Source: Chryseobacterium pennae
Lineage (GTDB): Bacteria; Bacteroidota; Bacteroidia; Flavobacteriales; Weeksellaceae
Assembly (NCBI RefSeq): GCF_003385515.1
Contig: NZ_QNVT01000033.1
Location: 20,916-84,915, forward strand
Direction: 5' to 3'
DNA length: 64,000 nucleotides
The number at the start of each line of letters is the position of its first letter. The first letter of the stretch is position 1. This document shows positions 7,642-16,798 of this stretch, one piece after another. A model generated the notes under the pieces. That model made no database searches, was not told where the DNA came from, and was given only the letters and a program-made list of their open reading frames with translations. Both the position numbers and the translations under genes were made by a program.

Positions 7642-8283
7642 ATGAAGGATAAAACGGAAATCGTAAAAAGCTGGCTTAAAGGATGGTGCTTATCAAGAGA
7701 AGTAGCCTTTCCTGTGCAATATAAGTCTGGATTTAATGTATTCGTGGGAGACGAAAAACAAAAAGAGCGTTACGTATTTCCTGACCTTAATGAAGACTTT
7801 TTTCAGCTTGCCCGGTCAATTGATGAACCCTGTGTTTATCTGAAAGTAAGTACCTCTCCTGATCAGTTTATAGGAAGTATTCCTGAAAAATGGCAGCTGC
7901 AGGCACAAGGATATCTGATGACTTGTTTTCATCCTATGATTTTTCCGGAAACCAGTCTGGCAGAAGGATATCATCTGGAATTTTCAGAATACAATACAAC
8001 ATTTGTTGTAAGAATTGTAGCGGAAAATGGGGAACAGGCTTCAATAGGACGTGTATCTTTAATAGATGATGCTGCTGTTTATGACAGAATCATTACCGAA
8101 ATAGAGCATCAAAGGAAAGGGTTGGCGTCTTTTTTACTGAAAGAGCTGGAGAAGATCGCTTTATTGAAAGGGTTTCATAATAATCTTTTGGTAGCTACAG
8201 AAGAGGGGAAGCTATTATATGAAAATTTAGGCTGGAAAGTGTATGCTTTGCATTCCTCTATTGTTATTCCTTCTAAAGATTAA
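7642..8283 (+). CDS. GNAT-family N-acetyltransferase
   Basis: A 213-residue protein with a GNAT acetyl-CoA-binding motif at about residues 153-170 (EIEHQRKGLASFLLKE; the Q/RxxGxA loop is QRKGLA at 157-162) and a final LLYENLGWKVY segment typical of the fold. The first 105 residues form a separate domain, so only the second half is catalytic in appearance. The substrate cannot be read from the sequence. Its place between zinc-ribbon/PH/SHOCT paralogues, 19 bp after the third and 50 bp before the fourth, suggests that it acts with them or was carried along in the duplications. Confidence 0.75.
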   Translation: MKDKTEIVKSWLKGWCLSREVAFPVQYKSGFNVFVGDEKQKERYVFPDLNEDFFQLARSIDEPCVYLKVSTSPDQFIGSIPEKWQLQAQGYLMTCFHPMIFPETSLAEGYHLEFSEYNTTFVVRIVAENGEQASIGRVSLIDDAAVYDRIITEIEHQRKGLASFLLKELEKIALLKGFHNNLLVATEEGKLLYENLGWKVYALHSSIVIPSKD

Positions 8284-8333
8284 TATTTTTATTGAATTAA
8301 AAGAGTAGTAATTTAGACTTATAAGCTATAACC

Positions 8334-8861
8334 ATGGGATCAAGACTTGACGAAATAAAAGAAGAACTCGAAAAACTGGATATCAATCCTACCATATTTG
8401 CCAGAAAAGAGATTCGTGCTTTGCCGGATATTCTTTCAGCAGATGAAAAAATTGTTTACCTCGTTGAAGGTAGAAATAAAGTAAACAATCATCATATCAT
8501 TTTAGCAGCTACAGACAGAAGATTGATCTTTGTAGATAAGGAATTCATGTATGGATTAACCGTACAGGATTATTCCTATACTAAAATAAGCTCTATACAA
8601 TATGAAACTGCAGTAATGTTGGCCTCTATAGATATTCAGGTTACAGATGATATCGTAGAGATTGATGGGGTAGGAAGATACCATGCTGAGCTGTTTTGTG
8701 AAAAAGTAAGAGACTTCATGTCCCGTCCCAAAGAAAGTTTCCATAAGGCAGAACCTACTTCTTTAGATGAGTTGGAACAATTGGGACGATTAAAAGAAAG
8801 TGGAATTTTGAGTGAAGAAGAATTCAATGAACAAAAGAAAAAAATTATGGACAAATTATGA
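8334..8861 (+). CDS. PH-like / SHOCT protein without zinc ribbon
   Basis: A 175-residue paralogue that starts directly with the PH-like domain (MGSRLDEIKEELEKLDIN, then ADEKIVYLVEGR, then LAATDRRLIFVDKEFMYG) and ends in SHOCT (LEQLGRLKESGILSEEEF, about residues 143-175). It lacks the Cys4 zinc ribbon of its siblings. Its stop overlaps the start of the following membrane protein (ATGA), implying translational coupling. The coupling suggests that the SHOCT protein and the membrane protein work together, perhaps with SHOCT oligomers at the membrane. Confidence 0.75.
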   Translation: MGSRLDEIKEELEKLDINPTIFARKEIRALPDILSADEKIVYLVEGRNKVNNHHIILAATDRRLIFVDKEFMYGLTVQDYSYTKISSIQYETAVMLASIDIQVTDDIVEIDGVGRYHAELFCEKVRDFMSRPKESFHKAEPTSLDELEQLGRLKESGILSEEEFNEQKKKIMDKL

Positions 8862-9595
8862 TAAAAGAAGTTGTTTTTAGAGCATTAAACTGGAGATGGT
8901 ATTTTACCTCTTTAATCTCATTATTTATAGGTGTTTTCTGCTGGTTATTGATCCTTATTTTACCTATTAGCAGTTTTACATGGAATTTTTTCACGGCCAT
9001 CCCATTTCTGGTTGTGGTAGTAAGCTTTCTATTGGGAATTTCGAGGATGTTCAAAAAAGATGAATTTAAAAACGGTCTTTGGCAATGTTTTTTAAGCATT
9101 ATTATCCTTTCTATCCTTGGTATACTGTTTGGTCTTTACCCGCCTAAAAGTCCTTATAAGCCTTATAATAATGATATTAAAAACCCAAAGAATGCAAAGT
9201 TTTCAATGCCTTTAAAGATATTTTCAGATGAAAAAGAACTCGTAGAGGTTACTCAACCTGATATCCTTATCTATGATTACTTACAGCCGGGAACTTATAA
9301 ATACGATGTTTTTCTTAATAAAACAGAAAAAGGGAAAGTGTATTTAAAAGTATATGATTTCAATACCAACAGGATTCTTTCTGAAAAAGAAATTAAAAAA
9401 GAATCAATGAGAGTTGTCTTTAATCCCAATGATGAATTGAAAGAATTTTCAAGTGGTAATGATGGTTTTACAGTGAAAGAAGGAGATTGGGGAGATTATT
9501 ATGGAAGCAGGATCGAAGTTTGGTTTAAACCGGATAATTCCAACGAGTCTGAAAGAAAATTAGTGGAAAAAAATTATATTATTCAGGGAAATTAA
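8858..9595 (+). CDS. Unknown membrane protein coupled to the SHOCT gene
   Basis: A 245-residue protein with three hydrophobic segments in the first 97 residues (about 13-34, 43-62 and 78-97), followed by a soluble tail of about 145 residues rich in strands (DYLQPGTYKYDVFLNKTEKG), probably outside the membrane. I do not recognise a family. It overlaps the stop of the PH-like/SHOCT gene by 4 bp and ends the array at a strong hairpin. It may be the membrane partner of the SHOCT proteins; that is inference from coupling only. Confidence 0.65.
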   Translation: MIKEVVFRALNWRWYFTSLISLFIGVFCWLLILILPISSFTWNFFTAIPFLVVVVSFLLGISRMFKKDEFKNGLWQCFLSIIILSILGILFGLYPPKSPYKPYNNDIKNPKNAKFSMPLKIFSDEKELVEVTQPDILIYDYLQPGTYKYDVFLNKTEKGKVYLKVYDFNTNRILSEKEIKKESMRVVFNPNDELKEFSSGNDGFTVKEGDWGDYYGSRIEVWFKPDNSNESERKLVEKNYIIQGN

Positions 9596-9615
9596 AATTT
9601 TTCTCCTATATAAAC

Positions 9616-9649
9616 AAAAAGTCATCGCAAACTACTACGATGACTTTTT
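9616..9649. terminator. Bidirectional hairpin terminator
   Basis: A perfect 12-bp stem, AAAAAGTCATCG with CGATGACTTTTT, and a 10-nt loop. The A and T runs make it usable from both the SHOCT array and the convergent small gene. Confidence 0.85.
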
Positions 9650-9685
9650 CTATATATGAATGTTAAAAAAAACTACTGTCTGTTT

Positions 9686-9922
9686 TTAGTTTAAAGAATC
9701 TTCGGCTTTTGTTTTTACCTCATCTACTTTATTTTGAACCTGAGAAGCAACATCATTCGCTTTACTCTTAAGGTCATTTCCCCATTTGTTAAGATTATCC
9801 TTTGCCGTATTTAGCTTATCTTTTACCGCTTGTTGATCTTCAGGGCTTGAATTCTTATATTTCCAATAAGCTAAAGCACCTAATCCTAGTAAAGCTAATA
9901 CACCTTTTGTTTTGTTTCCCAT
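9686..9922 (-). CDS. Small YtxH-like membrane-anchored protein
   Basis: A 78-residue protein. One hydrophobic segment near the N-terminus (GVLALLGLGALAYWKY, residues about 7-22) is followed by a highly charged helical tail rich in Lys, Asp and Asn (QQAVKDKLNTAKDNLNKWGN and onward), resembling YtxH/gas-vesicle-like stress proteins. Such proteins often accumulate in stationary phase or stress. Monocistronic between two convergent or separate units. The family assignment is by overall shape, not by a strict motif. Confidence 0.6.
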   Translation of the reverse strand: MGNKTKGVLALLGLGALAYWKYKNSSPEDQQAVKDKLNTAKDNLNKWGNDLKSKANDVASQVQNKVDEVKTKAEDSLN

Positions 9923-10022
9923 GATTTCTATTTTTAAAAGATATTAATATTAAAATTTGTTATTAATACTTATGTAAAATACGTGCCAAAAAATTAAGTT
10001 GAATGATAAAAAAATGTTAAAA

Positions 10023-10865
10023 TTAAGAAAAGATATCAAAATTTTCTCCGTCAAAACTGGCGAAAACCATAGTAGGATAGGAGTCCTGATGATAGATATT
10101 TCCATCTTTATCAATAGCAATAGCACCCGCAAATCCGTCAATCGTTTTAAGTTCGTCAAAAGTTTTAGTGAAAGCTGCTTCAAGGCTCATCCCATCCGTT
10201 ACGCGGGTAACAATTTTTGCAGAAGTAGCATTGCTTACAATATCTTCACCTACTCCTGTACAGCTTACTGCACAGAAAGCATTGGCATAATTTCCGGCCA
10301 CAGTGGCAGAGTCTGAAATCCTTCCCGGAATCTCAAAACCTTTTCCACCTGTAGAAGTAGCAACAGCCAGTTTTCCATCCTTATCGATGGCTACACAGCC
10401 TACCGTACCCTTCCCGCCGTTGCCAAGCTTCGCTTCGTATTCTTTTCTTCTCTGTGGAATTTCTGTAGAAAAATTTTCAAATCCGTGTTCTGTGGCATAT
10501 ATTTTTGCGCCATGTCCGCCTAAAACCCTGTCATCCTCTCCGATGAGGTTCTTTGCCACAAAAATAGGGTTCTTCACATCCTGAATATTGATAACACCGC
10601 TTAGTTTTTGCGTTTCACCATTCATGATGGCTGCACTCATACGGATGATACCATCACTTTGAATTTGCGAACCTATTCCTGCATTGTATAGAGGATCATC
10701 TTCCAGCAAAGAAACTGCATAGGCCACTGTATCAAAAGCAGAATGCGTCTGAAGATAGTCAAAGGCTCTTTGAGCAATTTCCTTTAAAGAGTTTTGTTTC
10801 GCTGTTTTTACTTCATGGCTTTGGTCACTTTCCGAAAAAAAACCGCCGTGGATGATGATTTTCAT
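10023..10865 (-). CDS. iaaA: Isoaspartyl peptidase / L-asparaginase
   Basis: A 280-residue Ntn-hydrolase of the plant-type asparaginase family, somewhat shorter than the usual 300-330. The precursor cuts itself before Thr154 in NGGKGTVGCVAID, which becomes the nucleophile of the beta subunit; STGGKGFEIPGRISDS forms the substrate-binding part. It hydrolyses isoaspartyl dipeptides. Together with the adjacent cyanophycinase it would cleave beta-Asp-Arg to Asp and Arg, completing cyanophycin breakdown. It is probably last in a cphB-unknown-iaaA operon (24-bp gap to the upstream gene). No signal peptide is seen, so it should be cytoplasmic. Confidence 0.88.
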   Translation of the reverse strand: MKIIIHGGFFSESDQSHEVKTAKQNSLKEIAQRAFDYLQTHSAFDTVAYAVSLLEDDPLYNAGIGSQIQSDGIIRMSAAIMNGETQKLSGVINIQDVKNPIFVAKNLIGEDDRVLGGHGAKIYATEHGFENFSTEIPQRRKEYEAKLGNGGKGTVGCVAIDKDGKLAVATSTGGKGFEIPGRISDSATVAGNYANAFCAVSCTGVGEDIVSNATSAKIVTRVTDGMSLEAAFTKTFDELKTIDGFAGAIAIDKDGNIYHQDSYPTMVFASFDGENFDIFS

Positions 10866-10889
10866 AAATAAAGTTTAGTTTTTAAATTA

Positions 10890-11384
10890 TTATTTGTCCT
10901 GGAATGGTGTTGTTCTTCTGAAATGAACCCTTAATTCCTGACAGAGTTTCGAAATACTTTCCAGATTGTGCTTTTCAATAATTATCAGCTGTAGTTCATC
11001 GGAATAGCTATCTGCAAGCTCAACAATTTCCAATGGGGGTTCTTCCTGATTAAGCTTAGGCTGTAACCATACAAAATAATCCGGTGCATATTTTATCCCT
11101 GCCGGGAAGTCTCCTAGCGCATTATTCAAGCTTTCATCAATGAGTTCATGAACTTCATCTATTTTATCTCCGCGGATCAGAAAATTAAAAAGTTCATTGG
11201 TCACAGAAAACTCAAATGCTCCATCCTCGTCGCCTTCAATTACCCATTCTGCTTCATTATTGGCTATATATTGATCCGGATTGGTATAGCAAAAAGAACA
11301 GTTCGAAATGATTTCTTCTTTATTGCTGACGTCATAACCTTCCAGAAGAAGATTTATAAGCTGTTCAATTTTTTCTTCTGCCAT
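10890..11384 (-). CDS. Unknown acidic protein between cyanophycin-degradation genes
   Basis: A 164-residue, strongly acidic cytoplasmic protein without signal peptide or membrane segment. Visible features are two Cys in ISNCSFCYTNP (a lone CxxC), an acidic core (EWVIEGDEDGAFEFSV) and a helical C-terminal half. I recognise no family. It lies 56 bp after cphB and 24 bp before the isoaspartyl peptidase on the same strand, so it is probably cotranscribed with them. A role in cyanophycin handling or granule binding is possible but only inferred from position. Confidence 0.6.
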   Translation of the reverse strand: MAEEKIEQLINLLLEGYDVSNKEEIISNCSFCYTNPDQYIANNEAEWVIEGDEDGAFEFSVTNELFNFLIRGDKIDEVHELIDESLNNALGDFPAGIKYAPDYFVWLQPKLNQEEPPLEIVELADSYSDELQLIIIEKHNLESISKLCQELRVHFRRTTPFQDK

Positions 11385-11440
11385 TTAGCTGTTTATTTAA
11401 AAACTAAAATAAGAATAACTTTCGAATTGAACTTTTAAAA

Positions 11441-12331
11441 CTATTTGTCCTGAGGAATTGGATTGAATTGTGAATTTTCAATGGTAAGAGCTTTGGTCGT
11501 AAGATCATAATGATCATTCATAGACATTACGTGAACCGTTAAATTATCAATAGAGATAGGCTCTCCAAGGTTAATATTGGTAAGGTTAGTATCCTTAATA
11601 AATCTTCCGTCTACCAGAATCACCAGCCCGGAACCTACAGCGGTCATCACATCATTATGAATGAAAAGTCCAGTATCTTCCCCAAGGCCAATTCCCAGTG
11701 TTCTTGGATTATTCACCACAGCCTGGAAAAGACGCCCGATTCTGCCTCTTTGTACAAAATGGGTATCAATGATAACATTATCAATTAATCCCAACCCTTG
11801 TGTTGTTTTAATTTCTCCCTTTAATAAAGCTTCAGAGCTGCTTCCCTGATAAATCATATTTTCAGAAGCTGCTGCAGCACCTGCTGAAGTTCCGGAATAA
11901 ATAAAGTCCTGTTCCTGATATTTCAATAAAATGGTATCGTGAAATCTGGTTCCTCCAAGAATAGAGGTTAGTCTCAGCTGATCTCCTCCTGTAAACATCA
12001 TGACATCTGCAGCATTCGCTCTGGCTACCATGGCGTCAGAGTTGGCTTCTTCACGGTTATGAATATCAAGAACATTTACATTTTTAGCACCCAGAAATTC
12101 AAATGCTTTTTTGTATTCAGAACCTACAATCTGAGGAATTTGAGAGGCTGTTGTTACGATTTCAATGACAGAATCTTCCTTATATTTAGATTCGTTGATG
12201 ATCTTTCGCAGAATCCCCCGCTCAAAAAAGTTAAGATTCTTTTCAATATTCTGATCGTAGTCGGTTTCTGCAAAACTTCCTTTATTTACAGCTCCTCCGA
12301 TTACTATTAATTTTCCAGTAGGTTTAGTCAT
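11441..12331 (-). CDS. cphB: Cyanophycinase
   Basis: A 296-residue serine exopeptidase of family S51. It opens GKLIVIGGAVNKG, has FTGGDQLRL (about 113-121) and the nucleophile elbow IYSGTSAGAAAASENM with catalytic Ser149, plus GLGLIDNVIIDTHFVQRGR with the expected His. It cuts cyanophycin (multi-L-arginyl-poly-L-aspartate) to beta-Asp-Arg dipeptides. No signal peptide is seen, so it acts on internal granules. It is divergent from cyanophycin synthetase (197 bp between starts) and heads an operon ending in the dipeptidase that finishes degradation. Confidence 0.93.
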   Translation of the reverse strand: MTKPTGKLIVIGGAVNKGSFAETDYDQNIEKNLNFFERGILRKIINESKYKEDSVIEIVTTASQIPQIVGSEYKKAFEFLGAKNVNVLDIHNREEANSDAMVARANAADVMMFTGGDQLRLTSILGGTRFHDTILLKYQEQDFIYSGTSAGAAAASENMIYQGSSSEALLKGEIKTTQGLGLIDNVIIDTHFVQRGRIGRLFQAVVNNPRTLGIGLGEDTGLFIHNDVMTAVGSGLVILVDGRFIKDTNLTNINLGEPISIDNLTVHVMSMNDHYDLTTKALTIENSQFNPIPQDK

Positions 12332-12476
12332 GGTACAAAATTAAAAAATAATTAACATATTTGGCGAATTTCGTGCCATCTTTAGTTGATTTTTAATGTT
12401 TTAGAAATGTGAATAAAAATTATTTTTTTTTTGATAAATCTTCAAGTGTGCTATAGTTTCGTTTAGGGTTTTATAT

Positions 12477-12484
12477 TATATTTG
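12477..12484 (+). promoter_or_regulatory. Candidate -7 box for cphA
   Basis: TATATTTG matches TAnnTTTG and lies 44 bp before the cphA ATG. No clear -33 TTG is seen at normal spacing, so confidence is modest. Confidence 0.4.
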
Positions 12485-12528
12485 ATTATAAAATAAGTTA
12501 TTATTAACTGTTAAAATGCCAATAGACT

Positions 12529-15159
12529 ATGAAAATCGAAAAGATTCAGGCACTACGCGGTCCTAATATCTGGAGTATCAGAAGAAAGAAGCTGATACAG
12601 ATGAGGTTGGACCTTGAGGAAATGGAGAATTATCCTACCAATAAAATAGATGGATTTAGGGAAAGAATTGAAAAATTAATCCCGTCACTGATTACCCATA
12701 GGTGTTCAGAAGGAGTGGAAGGTGGTTTTTTCCATAGGGTGGAAACTGGAACCTGGATGGGACATGTCATTGAGCATATTGCTTTGGAAATACAGACCCT
12801 GGCGGGGATGGATGTTGGCTTTGGAAGAACCCGGGAAACCAAATCACCGGGAGTGTATAATGTGGTATTCAATTACCTTGAAGAAAATGTAGGAATTTAT
12901 GCTGCTGAAGAAGCCGTAAAGATTGCAGAAACATTAATTGAAGGAAAAGATTATGACCTGAATGCCTGTATTCAAAAGTTAAAAGAGATCAGGGAACGTG
13001 TTCGTTTGGGGCCATCAACCGGAAGTATTGTAGAAGAAGCTGTTTCCAGAAAAATACCATGGATCAGATTGGGAACAAATTCATTGGTGCAGCTTGGATA
13101 TGGGGTCAACCAACAGCGTTTTCAAGCCACAATTACGGGAAAGACAAGTTCTATTGCGGTAGATATTGCCTGTAATAAAGAACTAACCAAAAGAATGCTT
13201 CATGATGCAGCCATTCCGGTACCCATCGGTGATCTTATTGTAGATGAAGAAGGTTTAAATACAGTAATCAAAAGAATAGGATATCCAATTGTTTTAAAAC
13301 CTTTGGATGGAAATCATGGAAAAGGGTCATCCATCAATGTCAATGACTGGGAGGCTGCTAAAACAGGACTGGAACACGCCCAGAAATATTCCAGAAAAGT
13401 AATCGTTGAAAAATACATTACAGGTTATGATTTCAGGGTTTTGGTGATCGATAATAAAATGGTAGCTGCGGCAAGAAGAGTTCCTGCTCACATCGTTGGA
13501 GATGGAGAACTGAATATCCAGCAACTTATTGAAAAAGAGAATAAAGATCCGCGAAGAGGCTATGGTCACGAAAATGTCCTGACCGAAATTGAAGTGGATA
13601 AAGATACTCTGGAGTTGCTTGAAAAGCTTCAATATACTCTGGAAACTATTCCGCAAAGGGGAGAAATTGTTTACCTGAAGTCTACCGCTAATCTTTCTAC
13701 AGGAGGAACGTCAATCGATGTGACCGATATGGTACATCCGGAAAATATCACGATGGCAGAAAGGATTTCCAAGATTATTGGACTAGATGTTTGTGGGATT
13801 GATATTATGGCGGAAAACCTTACACAACCCTTAAAAGAAAGTGGTGGAGCCATTATAGAAGTTAATGCTGCTCCCGGATTCAGAATGCATCTGGCTCCAA
13901 GTGAAGGGCTGCCAAGAAACGTTGCAGCTCCGGTTGTCGATATGTTGTATCCACAGGGAAAACCTTTCACTATTCCGATTATTGCAGTCACAGGTACAAA
14001 CGGGAAGACAACCACAACAAGACTGATCTCGCATATTGTAAAAAGCAATGGATACAGAGTAGGGTTTACTACTTCAGATGGAATTTATATCCAGAATACC
14101 ATGTTGTCAAAAGGGGATACTACAGGTCCGCTTTCAGCAGAATTTATTTTAAAGGATCCTACCGTGGAATTTGCAGTTTTGGAGACTGCCAGAGGAGGAA
14201 TTCTTCGTTCGGGATTAGGATATTCGCAGTGTGATATTGGGGTTTTAACCAATATTGAGGAGGATCATTTGGGAATGAATGATATTCACAACTTAAGAGA
14301 CCTTACCAAAGTAAAGCGGGTAGTATTAGACAGTGTGAAGAAGACAGGATGGAGTGTTCTGAATGCAGACAATAAATATTCTATGAAAATTGTAAACGAC
14401 CTTGATTGTAACGTTGCGATTTTCAGTATGGATGAAAACAATCCGCATATTGTGAAATTTGCAAAAGAGGGAAGAATCACCTGTGTTTATGAAGAAGGAT
14501 TTGTAACCATCAAAAAAGGCGACTGGAAGATCAGAATCGGTAAAGCAAAAGATTTCCCGATTACGATGGAAGGAAAAGCCAGATTCATGATTGAAAATGT
14601 ATTGGCAGCCAGTTTGGCAAGTTATCTTCACGGATTTGGGATTGAAGATATTTCCAATTCATTAAGAACCTTTATTCCAAGTGCACAGCTTACCCCGGGA
14701 AGATTAAATGTCTTTAAGTTTAAAAGCTTTAAAGTGTTGATTGATTTTGCCCACAATCCATCCGGATATGAAGCCATTGAAGATTATCTTAAAAATGTTG
14801 AGGCAACAAAGAAAATAGGAATTATTTCCGGTGTTGGAGACAGAAGAGATAGTGATATCAGAGAATGCGGAAAGATTGCAGGAAGAATGTTTGATCATAT
14901 CATCATCCGAAATGAAAAACATCTTCGTGGGAGAACAGAAGAGGAAATCAACGGATTGATTATCGAAGGAATGCAGTCTTCAGGAAAAGATGTCAGCTAC
15001 GAAATTATTCCTAAAGAAATTGAAGCATTGAAGCATGCCATGGGCATGGCTGAAGACGGAACATTTATTACCGCTTTAAGTGACGTAATTTCCAATGCGA
15101 TTGATCTTGTTCAGGAATATCAGGCAAGAGAGCTGCTGGAAGACGATAAAAACGGATAA
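12529..15159 (+). CDS. cphA: Cyanophycin synthetase
   Basis: An 876-residue, two-ligase enzyme that alternately adds Asp to the backbone and Arg to the side chains of cyanophycin. Residues about 1-160 form the N-terminal domain; about 200-480 an ATP-grasp (IVLKPLDGNHGKGSSINV, then IIEVNAAPGFRMH); about 485-876 a Mur-ligase-like domain with P-loop GTNGKTTTT (from residue 489), LETARGGILRSGLGY and the late DFAHNPSGYEAI. Length equals typical CphA1 (about 870-900). It is divergent from cphB and terminated by a strong hairpin. The Mur-like P-loop alone could suggest MurE, but the N-terminal ATP-grasp rules that out. Confidence 0.96.
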   Translation: MKIEKIQALRGPNIWSIRRKKLIQMRLDLEEMENYPTNKIDGFRERIEKLIPSLITHRCSEGVEGGFFHRVETGTWMGHVIEHIALEIQTLAGMDVGFGRTRETKSPGVYNVVFNYLEENVGIYAAEEAVKIAETLIEGKDYDLNACIQKLKEIRERVRLGPSTGSIVEEAVSRKIPWIRLGTNSLVQLGYGVNQQRFQATITGKTSSIAVDIACNKELTKRMLHDAAIPVPIGDLIVDEEGLNTVIKRIGYPIVLKPLDGNHGKGSSINVNDWEAAKTGLEHAQKYSRKVIVEKYITGYDFRVLVIDNKMVAAARRVPAHIVGDGELNIQQLIEKENKDPRRGYGHENVLTEIEVDKDTLELLEKLQYTLETIPQRGEIVYLKSTANLSTGGTSIDVTDMVHPENITMAERISKIIGLDVCGIDIMAENLTQPLKESGGAIIEVNAAPGFRMHLAPSEGLPRNVAAPVVDMLYPQGKPFTIPIIAVTGTNGKTTTTRLISHIVKSNGYRVGFTTSDGIYIQNTMLSKGDTTGPLSAEFILKDPTVEFAVLETARGGILRSGLGYSQCDIGVLTNIEEDHLGMNDIHNLRDLTKVKRVVLDSVKKTGWSVLNADNKYSMKIVNDLDCNVAIFSMDENNPHIVKFAKEGRITCVYEEGFVTIKKGDWKIRIGKAKDFPITMEGKARFMIENVLAASLASYLHGFGIEDISNSLRTFIPSAQLTPGRLNVFKFKSFKVLIDFAHNPSGYEAIEDYLKNVEATKKIGIISGVGDRRDSDIRECGKIAGRMFDHIIIRNEKHLRGRTEEEINGLIIEGMQSSGKDVSYEIIPKEIEALKHAMGMAEDGTFITALSDVISNAIDLVQEYQARELLEDDKNG

Positions 15160-15182
15160 ATAAAATTTTTATAAGCTTATTA

Positions 15183-15220
15183 AAATTGCAATACGAAATC
15201 TATAAAACGTATTGCAATTT
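15183..15220 (+). terminator. Rho-independent terminator after cphA
   Basis: A 13-bp perfect stem (AAATTGCAATACG with CGTATTGCAATTT), a 12-nt loop, and a run of seven T in and after the right arm. Confidence 0.85.
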
Positions 15221-15327
15221 TTTTATACCATAGTATAGAGATGCTTTTTAAGAGGGAAAGTATTTTTAACTTTTCTTTAAAAGTGATAAAAAATAAAAAT
15301 TATTAACTTGCCATACGATCAGTTTTT

Positions 15328-16758
15328 ATGAAAAAGGTATTCTTTATTTTCTTTCTTTACTTTTCTATACAGTCTTATTCTCAAAACTATACCCCGGCAA
15401 AGTTAGATAGTATTACGAGTATTTATAAAAATAAAGGAGAGTATGAAAAGGTATTTCAATATAATATAGCTGCACTTCGATATTATAAAGAACATGATAA
15501 TCCCGAAGGCAGTGCTTTAGCTAATATTAATATTGCCAATGCATTTTCTACATTCGATGAACACCAGAAAAGCCTTCATTATCTGGATGAAGCAAGAAAG
15601 CAGCTTAAACATATTAGCAACAATGGGCTGAATGCCAGATTATGCAATGAAATTGCCAGAAATTATGCTTTTCTTGGTCTTTATAACCAATCCAATATTC
15701 AGTTGAACCAATCTATAAAATATCTTAAACATGCTCCTGATACAAAAGAGAACAAGAATTCTTTATTTTTTGTTTATCTCTGGAAGTGGTCCAATTTTGA
15801 GGATTTAAAGCTTCCTGATTCTATTAATCTGATGCGTAAAAAAGGATTGAAAACCTTTCCTGATGAACCTAAAATTTATGTAAGAATTGCAGAACAGTTT
15901 TTATCACAAAAACAACAGTTGGACTCTGTTGAATATTATCTGAATAAAGCATCGCTGTTAGCCGTGAAAAATAAAAGCTCTCTTCATACATATGGAGCTA
16001 TTGCAACAAGGCGTGGAAATTTATACACCCTGAAAAAAGAGTATACAAAAGCACTTACCTATTATCAGGAATCTTTACCCATCTATCTGAAAATAAACCG
16101 GGGTGCAGATATCATAAATACATATAAAAAGATTTATGAAACTTATCTGGCCTTACATGATATTCCAAAAGCGAATGAATATCTGACAAAATATACTCAA
16201 CTCAATGATAGTGTTCAATCCGGGGAAAGAAAAGCAGTTGCTTCTGTTATTAATAATCTGGCTATTGAGCAGGAAAAAGAAAGGAATGACCTCTATGCCA
16301 TTATTTCTGCAATTGCGGGCATTGCTGCGGTATCTCTTCTTGCTGTGTTTATGATTAGAAAACGGAATAACAACAAAAATAGAGGAAGAGATCAGCTGCT
16401 TGAAAAACAGAAAAAAATAATTGATGAAAAAATAATAGAAACAGATAAGCTGAAAAAGAAAGTAGATACTTCCATTAATGATTTATCTAAGATGGCAACA
16501 TCAAATAACCCCTTTTTTATTAGCAAGTTTAAAGAAGTTTATCCGGAATTTCATGAAAGACTTATTTTACAATATCCTGAACTTACCAATCATGATATAA
16601 AATTTATTGCTTATTTGAGGCTTAATCTTACCAATAAAGAAATCGGGCAATGTGGAAATGTGACAGTAAGAGCTGTTGAAACCAAAAAATACAGACTTAA
16701 AAAGAAGCTCGAATTACCCGCTGATGTAGATTTAGGAGCTTGGGTTTTAGAGTTGTAA
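15328..16758 (+). CDS. TPR sensor with membrane segment and C-terminal LuxR-like HTH
   Basis: A 476-residue protein built as is common in flavobacteria: a signal peptide (MKKVFFIFFLYFSIQSYSQ), TPR helices over about residues 25-300, one membrane segment near 325-345 (IISAIAGIAAVSLLAVFMI), a coiled coil (LLEKQKKIIDEKIIETDKLK), and a C-terminal HTH around 437-465 (LTNKEIGQCGNVTVRAVE). It probably senses a periplasmic signal and binds DNA from the membrane. The target is unknown. It ends convergently with the beta-lactamase gene at a shared hairpin, so it does not form an operon with it. Confidence 0.82.
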   Translation: MKKVFFIFFLYFSIQSYSQNYTPAKLDSITSIYKNKGEYEKVFQYNIAALRYYKEHDNPEGSALANINIANAFSTFDEHQKSLHYLDEARKQLKHISNNGLNARLCNEIARNYAFLGLYNQSNIQLNQSIKYLKHAPDTKENKNSLFFVYLWKWSNFEDLKLPDSINLMRKKGLKTFPDEPKIYVRIAEQFLSQKQQLDSVEYYLNKASLLAVKNKSSLHTYGAIATRRGNLYTLKKEYTKALTYYQESLPIYLKINRGADIINTYKKIYETYLALHDIPKANEYLTKYTQLNDSVQSGERKAVASVINNLAIEQEKERNDLYAIISAIAGIAAVSLLAVFMIRKRNNNKNRGRDQLLEKQKKIIDEKIIETDKLKKKVDTSINDLSKMATSNNPFFISKFKEVYPEFHERLILQYPELTNHDIKFIAYLRLNLTNKEIGQCGNVTVRAVETKKYRLKKKLELPADVDLGAWVLEL

Positions 16759-16761
16759 TAA

Positions 16762-16791
16762 AAAATACCTCAACTCTTGCTGAGGTATTTT
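16762..16791. terminator. Bidirectional hairpin terminator
   Basis: An 11-bp perfect stem, AAAATACCTCA with TGAGGTATTTT, and an 8-nt loop, between convergent genes ending at 16758 and 16799. Confidence 0.8.
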
Positions 16792-16798
16792 CAATTCA

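Noticed and set aside
4363..9595. A known anti-phage defence system
   Set aside because: No nuclease, cyclase, TIR, helicase or other recognised effector is visible; the acetyltransferase alone is not enough.
14326..14631. Long minus-strand frame inside cphA
   Set aside because: It is a shadow of the cyanophycin synthetase frame; several such frames inside large genes were left out for the same reason.
12529..15159. MurE or another Mur ligase
   Set aside because: The N-terminal ATP-grasp domain, the length and the divergent cyanophycinase identify cyanophycin synthetase.
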